Source: Hydractinia symbiolongicarpus (Eukaryota; Cnidaria; Hydrozoa; Anthoathecata; Hydractiniidae). Taken from it: a DNA stretch of 60,000 nucleotides. The notes under the pieces are model-generated. The model made no database searches, was not told where the DNA came from, and saw nothing but the letters and a program-made list of their open reading frames with translations. Shown piece after piece: positions 12,301 through 26,032 of this stretch (within the stretch, counting starts at the first letter, position 1; the number at the start of each line of letters is the position of its first letter). Made by a program: the position numbers and the translations under genes. The stretch is from NCBI RefSeq assembly GCF_029227915.1, contig NC_079884.1, forward strand, positions 25,980,001 to 26,040,000, given 5' to 3'.

Positions 12301-15300
12301 AACTTTTTCACCGACTACTTCAGAAGAGATCTTGGATATATTAAGTACAGATGTTGTTGTATTTGGAGTTGCGCTAGTTTGGTTTTCTAAATCTTTTTGT
12401 TGATTTAATGTTGTTGCGTTACTTTCGACTGCAGTAGAATTTAACATTTCAGTAGAATTAAATGTTTCTTGATTTGCTTTTGCAAAACTGACGAGATTTG
12501 ATATGTTATTCCAACTTGCGGAAGTATAATTCGAATCAATAGCAACAGTCGAAATTACAACTGGTTTTGCAGTCACTAAAACAGGCTTTGATGTGGTTGT
12601 AGTTTGTTCAGTTGTAACAAGAGTAAGGTCTTTTTGAGCGTCGATCTCACCATCGTCAGTCAAAGCAGTTTCCTGTTCTTTAGATATATTTTCATTGGGT
12701 TTTTTAAATGGATCAGTGACAGTTGACGTATTTCCCGATAAGATATAGTCTTCATCAAGAGGTGTAGCTGCTGTAGGAAGGTTCAACACATTTGGGGATT
12801 GTGTGTTTGTAGGAAGTCGCCTCACTGTGGTTGTACTAGTTGTTGAAAGACCACCAGCAGGAGGCTTCGTAGGTATTAGAGTAGTTAGTCCTGCATGAGC
12901 ATCTCTATATCGACTGGTGGTAGGTTTCTTTCGATTTTTATACCAAATCCATGGATAGCCACCCTTAAAGGTAGGAAGATTAGGCTGTCCAGTAGCATGA
13001 CCAGGTGGGAGGGTGAAAGGCGCCTTAAACGGTGTGGTTACTCTTGTTGGAGGAAACTGAGTTGCAAATGCTTCTAAAAATTCCGGAGGTGGGGTTCCAT
13101 GAACAATTTTGACGTTTCCTTGATACTTTGGATCCAAATGAACGCGTCCATTGAATGTGAATTCATTCATTGATCTTCCAACTGCAGTTTCATTTGGAGA
13201 GTCTTCATCTTCGTTAACATTACTATGTTGAAAGTGCTTGGCGTTAGTATCTTCAGATTCGCCATGATGTAATTTAAAAGTTATAGGAGATGTATTTTGA
13301 GAATTAGGCGAGCGTACTTCATCAATGTGATCACTAATTATTTGTTCTTCCTTAGCCAGATCTTTAAAATATATTTCTGACAGTAATGGAACGTGATGCT
13401 CAAGTAATTGTTTCTTAGATCCAGTAACATCATGATGATGGTTCAAAACATTACCACGATCGTATAAAGCGTCTTGAAAGAATGATGAATTTACTTTCTA
13501 AAAGTAAATAAATTAAATATTTTCAATTTTTTTTAGATTTTATTTTTGATTCTTTTTAATATTTAAAAAATGGAATGTCTATATGTACCACATTTCTTTA
13601 AAAAACAACAACAAAGAAACAACAAGATTTATGATTATCAAGTTGTAAGAAAAGAATAATCGTTTAATTCTTTTGTGCACAGCATCGTCATACGAAACAT
13701 ACGGAGGTTGTATTGGGCACAAAGTTGCCTTGTTAGGAGGGCGCTGTTAAGTGCTCAAATTTAAGTTACAAAAAATATGTTTCTAACGGTAGTTAGCTGA
13801 ATAACACTATGCGAGGTTGGAGAAGAGATGCAAAGTAGCCGGTAGCGAGAAAAGCAAGTTTTTGTGCATAAAAGAGTGAATTAGCAACAAACGTATCTCC
13901 TAGCCTAACCCATTTTGATTCCCTAATATTTCATTTGAGAGAAATAATAAAGAAAATTGGGGTAACTAAAAAATCATAAAACAAGCACATGGAATTATGA
14001 CAGCAAAAGTACTAGAAAAAAAATCCTTTGTTTCTTCTTCAAGGTTATATGACCATCATATGTATGTGCTTTATAATAAAAATAGACGTTGGAGAATAGA
14101 AAAATCCACGGTCGTCGTATTTCGAAGTCTTTAAACACAGAGACGAAATGTAGCTATTACGATAGAGAATAGCATTTGATATGATAAAGCTTGTTTTTAC
14201 CTTATGAAAATTTAATATAGGTTCTTCGTTTATCTCTGGGTTTCTAAAAAATGTGCTTAAAATTGGCGATGCCTCCTTTTTCATCTCTTTTTGAAGTTCA
14301 TGATGCGTATGTGCGTCTGAGGAAGATAATTGTTTAGCTGCACTCACAGTAGGATTTTTCATCATTAAATACTTCTTTCTTGATTTTTCAAGTCGACGCA
14401 GTGTCTCTAACTTTTCTTCTAGCATTTTAATTCTTTCTAATTTCTTTCTGATGGCGGAATTTTTTAGGAGATGGAGAGCTTGTTTTTCTGTCTCTTTCTT
14501 TTCTGCAAGTGATTGGGTGTTCGCAACATTGGTTGTAGAAATTTCATGGTGAGATGGTGTCGTATTTAATTCGGAAATAGCTTTTGTCGTTGCTTTTTCT
14601 GTAGTAGATGTCTTAGAACTTGTTGGAGACTGAGTTCCTGGCTTAGTTATATACAAATCTGTTGGAAAAGATGCAATAGCTTTCGAATCAGTATCTGCAT
14701 TCTTTAAATCTTCCATGTGATGACTATAAAGTTTTGACTTGCTTGTTGGATCAACATTATCCATTGTTTCTAGAGGGTCTTCAAAAGCAAATTTATTCGT
14801 AGACTTCAGACTGTGTGATTGTTTAGTGGCGCTTGACAAACTACTAGTTGTTACTTTCACTTGGCTAGTTTCTTTATCATCTGGCATTTTTTCCAGTTCA
14901 GCTAACTCTTTTGGTGCAGCAGGGCTAACATGATTGAATTTATTCGAAGACTTCTGAATATGCATTTGTTTACTGTTGCTTGGTAAACTGCTAGATGTTG
15001 CTTTCTTGTGCTTAGCTTCCGTACCATCTGGCATCGTTTCCAGTTCAGCTAATGCTTTGAGAGCAGCATTAGATTTTGCCACTGAATTAACGGTGGCGCT
15101 ATTTTCAGGAAAGTTACTTGTATCATCTAAATACAGAAGGAAATTGTGATGTAAAACATAAATATCAATAAAACAATTCTAGGGAAGGATATAATGTGTG
15201 CAATCTCTAAAGCAATGAAATTTTATTTAATCCTTTCATTGTGCAAATGACGTATTCGAAAAAATATGAGAAGCATTGATAGAGGATCGGAAAGAGGCAT

Positions 15301-18300
15301 AATGGTTAAAAAGCAATTTAATGTTATTTGGTCTGGAGGACAGGGGTTCCCTATAGCCATATTTTTGCAAATACTCCTTTGTGCTAAATTTTTAGACCTC
15401 ATAACACCGAGAGTCCTAGATACTTGTCATTACTTAAATTGTACATTTATTGTCTGTGAAATTCTTATAATTAAAATATAAGTTCTTCCGTTTGGTTTAT
15501 GATTGTCGGTATTTTTAAATAAACGATCACGAGATTGACACGAAGGAAATAAACACGAAAACCTGTAACAATGATTAAGCTTAACTATTCTACAAAAAGC
15601 ATTAAAATAACACGAATCAGAAAATGTGTTATTCTTTATTTTGAAAATAGGTTTTCTCTTTTTTTCTTCAAAACGTCTACAATATCAGCTGCCATACAAC
15701 CTGCCTTAATCACATTAGATGCAGGACGATAATAATTTTTATGCGTCAATCAAACAAAGAGAACAACTTTTGTGTGTGTGTTGTGTTGCGATTGGTAGAA
15801 AAATAAATTTTTAAACTTTAGTTACTTGTTTTGAATAAACTTTTAACTTTTTTAACGTGTTACATTTATACGCTATGCTTAAATAAGGGAGATTTAATTA
15901 ACAAAGTTGTCCTTCATTTTGTTCCTCGTTTGTTCCTTTCTTCTTGTAAGGCTTCTATTCCTAACTTCTATTCCTCTGTCTCAACATAAAACATAAAAAA
16001 GCCGTTTTAGTAATTAAATTCTTGCACTCAAAGGAATTTTGGAAAACTAAAGACGTTTCTGATGACGTCAAAGACATAGTGCTGACATAAGCAAAATTTA
16101 TTGCTACCATTTGGGGAAACAGTATTATTGGCAAATTTTTATTGCACCCAGAGCTATGTATTTTCGTTCAATGAAAATAGGACAACTTAAATTAAAACAT
16201 TCCTCCGTAAAAGAAGGACTTGTTGGCCTTTAATATTCAAACAAAATCTGCTTAGGTTCTACCAAAATATGTAAAAATTTAACAAGCCTGTTAAGGTTGC
16301 TCAGGCGGTTGACGTTCTTAGGAAATGAAGATATTCACCTTGATACAGATTCCCACGTTCATCAGTTCGGATAAGATGGTCAGGATCTGTATCTTTCAGA
16401 CTTTCTTCTTCTAATTTCTCCTTCCGTAAGTACTGTCCAACGAGATCTTCTTCGTTTAAATCTAAACCTTGTACACTAGTATATAATTTATCCATAGGTT
16501 GCAAGTTGAGCATTTCAGGATATTGCGCTGGAAATGATAATAGCTGTTGTGGAAGAGGATTCGAGGGAAGGTTGTACATTGGAAGAGAATCTTTTTTGAT
16601 GGGTATTCGATTCCTTCTTATTGCAAAAAACGGATATGGTATCACATCTTTACGTTCATCTTTTCTTTTTAATTTTTGAAGCAATTTAGGATTTTTAAAA
16701 AATTCTTTATTTGAATGATATTTTTCGTGTAACTGTTGGTGGTTTTTATCTTTTGACTCAGACAAAATGTTTTTTGTCTCCCTATCAGGAAAATTATCAC
16801 TGACATCTTTGCCAATAGAAAGAGTGATATTCTTATCAACGCTGTTGCCATGCAAATCACCATAATTGACAGTTTCCTTCCAATTTTTAAAACGAGAATT
16901 TGATTTGCTATTCAAATAATCCGAAGTTTTTTTATTGCGTTTAGATGTCATCACATAGTTCATCAGTTTGAAAAAGTCGAAAGGTTTATGTTTTGATGTG
17001 CCAGCTTTGTGTCTCTTAGGTAAATGTCTCCTATGCTTTAATATTTTTTTTCTATGTCGACTAGCTACTGATTTTCCCTTTCCATCATTCTGTGAGATGT
17101 CATATCCCATGTGAGATACGTTATGAATTTCATGTTTATTATTTCTATGAGGGATATGGAATTTATGTTTTTTTCTAGCTATCCTTCCTAAAGTTTTGTC
17201 AGAATGCAATCCATTATCTTCTAGAAATTTAAGAATAGCTGGCATTGAAAGTGTTTGATGGAAGTTTTGTTTCGCCTTCTCTTCATTTTTCTGTGCTCTG
17301 AAACCTACAAAGAAGCAGACGATGATTAGCTATCCTTCTGTTCTTCATTTAATTTGTGTTTTCAAAGAATAGAAGGGCAATCACATAAGAAAATTCCGCC
17401 CGGCAAAACGGGTTGGCTCAGTTTGCGAGATCTCACCTTCATTAACAAAATTTTCCCAAACACAATGTTCTATCACATGAGAAGTGAGCTGGCCCGGCTA
17501 ACTGAAATCTCGCTTTATTAATGCCACATCGCGGCAAAGCGGAATGAAAAAATGGCATATGATAGCTCCAGTCTGGCAAACCAGGCTGACTTTTCTATTT
17601 TGTGAACAACTAAAATTACTTTAATTACAGAAAGCGCATGTTTTAAAATAAAGAAAAAAAATTTAGCCACAATTTTTTTGGTAAAAATATTAATTTATTC
17701 ATAGACGACAACAAACATAAAAATACTTAATTAAAAAAGTACGCACTTTCATGCAACTATATTACCAGCCCGGATTGATAAAAAGGGTTGTACATATTAT
17801 TTTGTACAATACATATTTCTCATAAAATTTATTTTATCCAAACGTTTTAGCTCGACTTAAACTGTCTGCTATGCCCTAACCATAATATAGGAAGCACTGC
17901 TTATTCCTCCCTCATTTTTTAAACTTCATTGGATAATAAATTTTTTTCGCTTGACGGCACAAAGTTTGATGTTTTTAACTGTTTCTGTCGTCTGAACAAA
18001 AAGTCTTTGACAAACGTTGTATTATTTTGTTTACTTCTGATTCTTTTTTCTTGAGTGGCGAAATTCTTATTAAAGAAGAAGAAAAAGAAGAGAAAAAACA
18101 TTCGCAAATATTTGATCTTCTGATCGAAAGCAACACACACACTTCTAAATGCAAAAAGAACAGTTTGGACTTTCTGCAGTCGCAACAACAATGTACAGTT
18201 GCATTAGGTAGACAACCTCGATCAAAAACTAACATAAAAGGAATATAAAAAAAATAATACTATAACACTTTCAACATGAAGTAAGGGGAGGAAATAATTA

Positions 18301-18410
18301 TTTTTACTTTTCTGCTTTTCACTTTGAATTTGTAGTGGATGATGAAACGTCTTGGCTTCATTGATGTGAATGCGATGTAAGACTAATGCAAGAAATATCA
18401 ATATTCTCAT
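9313..18410 (-). CDS. giant secreted low-complexity protein with C-terminal SGNH hydrolase domain (7 exons)
   Basis: Exons on the minus strand: 18308..18410, 17304..16339, 15126..14201, 13497..10539, 10417..10376, 10207..9989, 9737..9313. Every junction is GT-AG and phases match (1,1,0,1,1,1), giving 5,640 nt and 1,879 residues with no internal stop. Exon 1 encodes a signal peptide (MRILIFLALVLHRIHINEA). Exon 2 is basic with several dibasic sites. Exon 3 has two 49-residue-spaced repeats starting LAELE (near 382 and 431) and a probable coiled coil (564-611). Exon 4 is Ser/Thr/Pro-rich, mucin-like. Residues about 1668-1879 form an SGNH/GDSL esterase domain: FGDSL with nucleophile S1679, GGTND (1749-1753) and GLH (H1855). 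The Asp expected three residues before His is Gly1852. A secreted esterase anchored by a stalk is my inference; the substrate is unknown. Alternatives are two genes or alternative first exons. Confidence 0.8.
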
Positions 18411-20176
18411 AATAAATTCATTTAAGAAGCTTTATGAATCACACATCTGAAATGTTTATATAACTATTTCACCAAATGTAATAACAAACTTCCTTGCTCC
18501 ATTCCTTAATATCCTCCATCTCCGTAAGAACCAATTTTTTTTAAAATCTCTCCACTCCAATGCATTAATTTTATCCACTACTTTAAAATATATAGCTATA
18601 TATAGTTATAAAGTTATATAAAAATATGTAATAATGTTAAAAATTTGAGCGAAAAAAGTGCGTCTTTCTCGGTACACATGAACGGTTTTGCGCATGTTTA
18701 ATGCGCAACAACAGCAAACATATGTTTAACACCGGTTTGAAGATAAACACAACAGAGCTAGCCTGCACACAGCTGCATCGATACTTTACATGTATTCATT
18801 TGAATGCAACTAGAAGGAGGTGTTCTACGAAATTTAATATGCTTGAAAGATAATTTTGTGGCCAGTTGATGAAATGATATATTGTAACAAAACATTGTAG
18901 GAAGATTATTTCCAATTAAAACGGAATAATTATTTTTAATTATATTTTATCTAATTAGCCATCTTGTAAGCCGCTCATTCTTTATTAGTAAGGAGCACGT
19001 GGTTGGCTAGTAATTACTGGAAAAAGATATGTAACCATAATTCTCAAAGAGTGCCCTATTCAAAAAGAGAGATCGTTTGTATTTGATGTTGAGGAAAGGG
19101 GTTTTATTAAAATTTGTAAGCGTGACGCAGAGTGATTTTTCGATGGGGATCTTAATTGACTGATACTAGTTCTCCACTTATACGTTTGTATTGTATATAT
19201 ACTAATTTCGTCCATACTTATTATTTTTAATATATTTATTGCACTGAAGACGTTCTGCTTATTTAATAAAAATAATAAAATGGTTTTTTAACATTTATCT
19301 TGAAATTGTGGCGTTTTCATTCCCTAAATTCGTAAACTTGTCCAAGTACGCATTAACCAGGCTATGGTTTTAAGCAATGTTGGCAAACTGGTTGATTATT
19401 TAAGTTTTATGATTGAAACATTATATGATAAAGATTTATCATCTACGGGAAATGATTTTCAGAATTTCAAAAAAGAAAGAACTATTTAATTATAATAAAG
19501 TTTCGCAAATTAAATATTCGCATCTGCTCTGTTTTTCCGATCTTGAAGAAAACCGCAAAAGTTTTGGTACTTTTGTGGGATATAATCCCTAACAGGAACG
19601 ACTTTTTCAGCATTAAAAATCTCTTTACACAAGCAAGCCAAAGCAAGAAATTTACAAATTTGGTCGAAGAACTTTTGGAAAGTTCTCAATAAAAATATCA
19701 AACTTTGCAATTCCTGGATTATAGTTGGGAAGCTTTTGTTACTAAGGATTATAAAAACTACGCAACTCCACCATTATATGAAGAGAACAAATGTTACAAA
19801 AAACAACAAAAGGATACTTTACAGAATGACCATAACACTCCAAGGATGCATATATAACAAGCTTGCTCAACAAAATAATACACTATTCGTCAATAAAGTC
19901 TTTTTCGGTAGCTATTACTGTATCTCCAGTTTTAATAAATACTAGAGGAATCAATCTATTACTAGATATTTTCAACGTACTAGTCAATACAATGTTCTAC
20001 ATTATTACTACCACAAACAAAATTTTCAATACGACCAATGCGTCAATTGAATCTATTTTGGAGGAAGAATTGTGTGGCAAAAATTCGTGTGAACCCTGTC
20101 TGTAAAGTTTGTAGTATTCTCCAAGTTCGGTTGAATAATGAATATTGTTGTCTCCACTGACTCCAACTATGGGTAA
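18411..20176. other. intergenic, nothing recognised
   Basis: Upstream flank of the SGNH gene. All open frames are short and not protein-like. No repeat longer than a few bases stands out except GCGCAT/ATGCGC inverted hexamers near 18690..18710. Confidence 0.5.
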
Positions 20177-20235
20177 TGGACAATCTCGATCCCAGGGCCT
20201 GTAGCGTTTTTTGATATGAGGATGAAACGCGTACG
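20177..20235 (+). repeat. outer inverted repeat, left copy
   Basis: A 59-nt segment beginning TGGACAATCTCGATCCCAGG is repeated, inverted, at 27295..27353 with about six differences. It is followed by CGAGGCCCTGG, which pairs with CCAGGGCCT inside the segment to give a hairpin. A related segment recurs at 57040..57120, so this is a dispersed family. Confidence 0.7.
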
Positions 20236-20715
20236 AGGCCCTGGTACAACAGCTTACTCAACCAATGAGATTGCGTGCACGGCGTTTTTAAATTATGTTA
20301 AAAAGATAATTAACGCAGAAGTTTTTTTGCAAGCACTGCATTTTTTTATCCACAACAAATATGGCAATAAGCATTACGAAGATCTTGGTTACTTGTTTAT
20401 GAAGAAAATATTTATATTCACGTTATTTTTGACTTCCTGGCATCGTTTACAAAGCTGTTCAAAATTTTTAAACAATTATTTTGTTTCCTTACTGATGGTG
20501 AAAAAGACGACAACTCAAATGGAGTAGTGCGACGAACATCCTGTTCTGCAACCTTTTATTGGGACACAATACTTAATTTGTTTTCATATGCGAAAAAGTA
20601 AAGAAAAACTTCGTACAGATGAAACTCTGTAGTGTGTAAGCTGACGAACTGGCTAGATGCTGTTGGCTTAAAGATGCACAAACACAACAATGACAACCAA
20701 TTTTTCTTAAAATGC

Positions 20716-21210
20716 CACATCCCAGTGGGCACACGACGTCTTTTCAACGTTGATTAGACGTTGAATTCTGGTCGCGACGTCGCAACCAACATTCAACGTC
20801 TAATCAACGTTGGGTCTGCAACGTCGATGCAACCGACGTAAATTCAACGTCTTTTCAACGTTGCCCTCCGACATGAATACAACGTCGCATCATCGACGTC
20901 TTTTCAACGTCGTTTCCACAACGTTGTTTCAACCGACGTGATATCAACGTTGATACAACGTCGAAAAAAGACGTTGTTTCAACGATCGTAAAACCGACGT
21001 TTATTCAACGTCGTACTGCAACGTTGATTCAACCGACGTCTTATCGACGTTTATTCAACGTCACTCCCGCAACGTTGATTCAACCGACGTCTATTCAACG
21101 TCGCACCCGCAACGTTGATTCAACCGACGTCTTATCGACGTTTATTCAACGTTGCACTGCAACGTTGATTCAACCGACGTCTTATCGACGTTTATTCAAC
21201 GTTGCACCAA
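20716..21210. repeat. left subterminal ACGTTG-motif array
   Basis: The array holds dozens of ACGTTG, CAACGT and ACGTC words. The last 200 bp settle into a tandem unit of about 55-60 bp that starts CGCAACGTTGATTCAACCGA and continues with CGACGTTTATTCAACGT. The apparent open frame across it is a product of the repeat. Confidence 0.8.
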
Positions 21211-21215
21211 ATTAA

Positions 21216-22488
21216 CTTTTTACCGAGAATCTGTTCCGTTCAAATCTTATTTGTTTTAGTTCGTCTCACACTGGCCTGCAAAGTTATATCTCAAACAGAC
21301 GTTCATAGAAGTGTTCCAAACTGTCCAACAAAATAACGAAGCGTACTCGGTGTTTGTTAAAGATCGTCATAAACTAGAAATAAAGAACGCACGTTTTTAC
21401 TTAATTTTTTTGTAATTTGTCAGCGATTGGATATATTAATGCCGACGTTATGTTGTTTTTCATATATATCGCTAATTTTACTGCAGTTTTACTACTTCAA
21501 AATATTACCATTTGTTTGCAACTTTACAGCCGCATCTATGTACTTTTTTACATAAGAGCCGAATGTGCATTCATTCTCTTATGCTATGTTAAAACTTTTG
21601 TGACATAACATCAGAGAATGAATGAACACAAACATGAAATGTACACAAAACATTCAATGGATTTTTTTTCAACAGAGCGTACCAAACGTTCGATTTATTT
21701 TTTGTAATATTTATCAGGGGGTTTTTTGTCCTCGTATTTTGAGAGAAACAAATATTTCAACTTGTATTATGGATGTGAGACATTTAAAATACAATCCATT
21801 TTGTCAAATTATAATTTATAATACAATAATAACTGTTTATTTACTTCGCTTTCACATATTTAAACCTTTACTTTGTCGCATGTAATATCCCTCCTAGTCA
21901 TTGGCGGGAAACTTTCGATGAGGAAATTCGCGCCTAAGCCCCTAAGAAGTTCGTATCAACTCACAAGGCGAAAAGGGCGAAGAACCACAGACGTGAGTAA
22001 AGTATTTCTGTACAGCATATGCTAATTCGTAAACTTTGCTTCGGTAGCATTCGTAGCAGAATCTAAAGAAAGAAAAAGTTAGCTAAAATTTTCACGCATA
22101 TTTATTTGACACATTCTAGAAATAAATCGTTTGACCCTAAATTATTTTAAATCAAATTTTTCCATGTCGGCAAAAAATTGCCGAAGTGATGTTATTTGTC
22201 TGCATGTCAACAAGTCGACATTTCAGTACAAGAGAGATGGGGATTCTTCAGAATGTAAGAAAAATTTATTTCCAGAGACTTATCTCTAAAAAAACAATGC
22301 TAGCTAGATTTCTCAAAAAATATTTAATGGATATAATGCCCAGGCTGAGGTGGTCTTACTTTTTTAATGTTCCAGCCTGGTATTGTTATTTTGTATTTCC
22401 AGCTTTTTTTATTATTTTACAGTACATTACACATACTTGCAATCCAAAAATTTTGGCGGGAAGAAAATTTGGCAGATAACAAAAAATT
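21216..22488. other. non-coding interior of the 5.8-kb element
   Basis: No protein-like frame. A short hairpin (TCGGCAAAAAATTGCCGA) lies at about 22167..22184. Confidence 0.4.
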
Positions 22489-22955
22489 CAATAACCATTT
22501 AAAATTTTTGCTATTTTGCTTTCATGTGCACCAGTTATGCTTGACACATACAGGTGGTTGGAGCATGCTGACAGGCTGCCTTATAAGAGGGCGTGCCTGG
22601 CACATGCAAGCATACTTATAGCAATCTATTTGAAGATATAACTTTTGATTCAATAACCATTTAAAATTTTTGCTATTTTGCTTTCATGTGCACCAGTTAT
22701 GCTTGACACATACAGGTGGTTGGAGCATGCTGACAGGCTGCCTTATAAGAGGGCGTGCCTGGCACATGCAAGCATACTTATAGCAATCTATTTGAAGATA
22801 TAACTTTTGATTCAATAACCATTTAAAATTTTTGCTATTTTGCTTTCATGTGCACCAGTTATGCTTGACACATACAGGTGGTTGGAGCATGCTAACAGGC
22901 TGCCTTATAAGAGGGCGTGCCTGGCATATGCAAGCATTTATAGCAATCTATTCGA
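22489..22955. repeat. 162-bp tandem repeat, three copies
   Basis: Units start at 22489, 22651 and 22813 (CAATAACCATTTAAAATTTT). The first two are nearly identical; the third differs at a few positions and ends early. A diverged fourth copy of the central part lies at 25521..25590 in the same orientation. Confidence 0.9.
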
Positions 22956-23659
22956 AAACATTGTGACAAAAAAATATATAGCTGAAGCTAAATATCAAGT
23001 ATTTAGTAATTCTTAGTTATAAATCATCATATTTAAAAAGCTGCATGTTTTGTTCCAAAGCCCATGTAAATTCTTTTAATTTGTTTTGACTTAAAAAATC
23101 CAACTTTTCATGAAAAAGGCATATTGACTAAAATTTAATCCCGCGAAATATCTGAACTCGATCGATTCGCAAAAAATTGTGACATTTAAGTACTTGAAAG
23201 ACATTCATAACTATGCAGAAGTGAAAATGCTGATAAATAAACGTAGAGGATTGAAAACTTATGATTGTATTGTCTGCTTGAAGGTTCCTTCAATACATTT
23301 TGTGCACCTGTGGAATTCTATTAAAAAATAGAGTGCTTGCTTGCTTGATAAATTACAATTCTTACACTAAAATTATAACAAAAATAAGAAAATTAACTTG
23401 GTGATCACTACTTGCTTTATACCAGAGACCTGCACACACCACTAGTATTATGTATATATACAAATTAGGTTAAAACTTAGTTATTAAACTTGTAATTATT
23501 GCAAAGAGCTGGAAAAAGATTGAGATTTTCTATCAGCCAACTTCATGCCTCATTCGACAGTCTTACAATCCGGTATTTGATCTTGTCATGTTAAGTCAAT
23601 ATTTAAATCCTTAATTCCCTTGAGTAACCATTGTTTTATATTAGCTATATTTGAATAAA

Positions 23660-25048
23660 ATGAGTTGGAGCCGAGCAATATGGTTGGAAAACAAACAAGA
23701 AGAAGAAGGTACAATACCAACAGTTTGGATAAAAAATAATTTAGTCTACTGGCCAAGTTTTTTGAATGTCGAGAAGGCAGCTGCAGAATTAAAAGAACCT
23801 ACAGCATTATGGCACAAATTTCCACTAGTCCGAGTTAAAATTACAGGAGGTACGATGCTAAGTGGCTTTACTTCAATTAATTAGTCAAATACAACTTTAA
23901 AAAAAACTAATCATGTATCAGAACCATTATTTCCTATGTTATATAATTTTTGCTGATAAATCCAAATATGCCACTCATTTTTCTCAAAAGTTCCTTGTTT
24001 TCTTTTTCAAAATTTGATAATGTTAACCTGGATCTGAGAATTCTTACACTTCTAATGAAGTGTGAACACAGCTTAAAGAACTGCCTTTGTTGTCCCTCCT
24101 GGAAACAACTATAGCTAGCTAAATACTACTTTTCTACTTTTGTGTTTGTGTGCACCTGTAGCTAGAAATATATTTATTGATATATGTTTCATTTTACAGC
24201 TATCCCAGTTATCAAGAGTTGGTGGCTCAAAAATTCGCGAAAATGTGAAAAATGTTCTGTTAAAGTGAGTCAAAGCATAAGTACCCCTTAGAGAATTTAA
24301 AATGTACTAACCTTTGTTGTGTAGTTTACAGTGGTAGTGGAAAATCACTTTGTTGTGCCCACATGCTTCGTTTCATCTTCTCCATAAAAAAATCGTGCAC
24401 GAGGTCCAAGAATTATTTAATTGAATGAATAGTTTACGGAATGCGGCCCCGCAGCCTAATGGACTCGCAACTATATATTAAATGCGCTTACGATGTCGAT
24501 TGTTTTACTTTTATTCCACTTTCATTATAGAATCATGAATAATGAAGTAATGTCGGCACTCAACATGAAAGGGAAGGGAAAAAGTGAAAAGGTTGGGTTT
24601 GCAAGGATGAACTTATATAAAGCTGTTGTCGGTTAGTAAAAAAATCCTATTCCTAATATTCAATTTATATATGTGCTTGTAAGCGTTTTAGTTTGTTGTT
24701 GTTAATTTATTTATTGTCGGTTAAAATATGTACAAATAAATACAATAGCTCTTATTAAAGTGCTAATCCAAACCGACAAGTTTGTATTAAGTTTTTCCCG
24801 CCATTTCGAGGGGTCGACGTTCAGGGGGAAAAATACACATTAATCTGAGGAAATCTATTTGTCCAGCTGTTGTACTGTAAACTACCTCCATCAATATGTG
24901 ATAAGAATTTTGTTACGTTGTAGAAACTGTTATCAAACATCAAAAGAATGCGACAGAAGGAGAAGTTCGTGCGTGTACGGCATCAATCCTTAAATATGCA
25001 CCTGATAGATGTGGAGGAGCGGGAAGAACTAATGCCGAAGAAAATTAA
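23660..25048 (+). CDS. DUF4806-family protein, apparently lacking the middle exon
   Basis: Exon 1 (23660..23849) encodes MSWSRAIWLENK..., GTIPTVWIK, VYWP and WHKFPLVRVKI, the N-terminal block seen in animal DUF4806 proteins. Exons 24200..24264, 24531..24631 and 24924..25048 join in phase. They encode LSRVGGSKIRENVKNVLLK, then MNNEVMSALNMKGKGKSEK...LYKAVV, then ETVIKHQ--ATEGEVRACTASILKYAPDR, the C-terminal DUF4806 block. Exon 1 ends in phase 1 but 24200 begins in phase 0. One exon, or the start of the domain, is therefore missing or too decayed to see in 23850..24199. DUF4806 has no established function. The gene lies inside an inverted-repeat element, so it may be transposon cargo or a host gene trapped between repeats. 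Confidence 0.7.
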
Positions 25049-26030
25049 ATCGATTAATTTTTAAATAATTTACAACTTTTATATCAGAGAGGATTATAAA
25101 TTTTTCAAGCGCCGTAATAAATTCTTCTAGCTTATATTAATTTTGATTGGGTGGCAGAAAATTAGAATGGCAAAATGTTAAAGTGATTTTAGCTCAACAA
25201 TTTTTAGTGTTTCTACTAGAGATCGGACTTGTGACTAGTAAAAGTATGGAATATGCATGAGTGGGTGCTTTTTTTAAGGAAATACAGTGCTAATATAATA
25301 TTCATTATATTTTTATTGTAATTTTCAACCTCGATTCCTGGACTTCTTGCACCTGGTGAGGACGGTGGCTTTTCACACTTTTTATAAAGTATAGCATCAT
25401 GATCGTATTTATTCGCATCTGGTATCCTTAACAAACACCCTTGTATTCAACTCTGACTTCATTAAGAAAACATACTTTTTCTCTAACCAATGCTTGATTA
25501 AAGACTTCGGTGCAACAGTTTTGCTTGACACTTTAGGTGATTTGAGCATACTAACAGGCTGCCTTATCAGGAGGCGTGCCTGGCACATGAAATCGCAGCT
25601 ATAAATTTGCAAATACTGCACGTTTAACAACCTCGTCATTGCTGCGTTACATTTTTTGCATTGGGTTGGAACGCTGGAGATTCTCACATAGTACCAGTTG
25701 TGAATACTTGAAATATCGTTTTTATATTTTGTATTATAAAACTCCGTTAAGTTTCATTTAGGAAGTTTTCAGCGGAGAAGTTGTATATACTGCCGATGTT
25801 TATAATAAAAAAATGACATATCGTAGAAATGATTTTATTTCTTTTTCGCAATAACCATGTACAAATAACGTAACACAAATATAAGCGTCGGAATCATGCT
25901 AGGGAATAGATACATGGACATGTAAACTATGGACATATAAAACTGAAGCCACAATGGCGATTATGATTTGATTCGGTCAAGTTTGTCTGTTTCTTAAGGT
26001 TGAAAAGACGCTGAATAACGGTTGCGAGAG
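25049..26030. other. flank of the DUF4806 gene with a diverged repeat copy
   Basis: 25521..25590 is a diverged copy of the core of the 162-bp repeat (shared AACAGGCTGCCTTAT and GGCGTGCCTGGCACATG). The rest shows no recognised content. Confidence 0.6.
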
Positions 26031-26032
26031 CA

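Noticed and set aside
21024-21215. Plus-strand frame across the ACGTTG array
   Set aside because: Repeat artefact; the frame exists because the unit length happens to lack stops.
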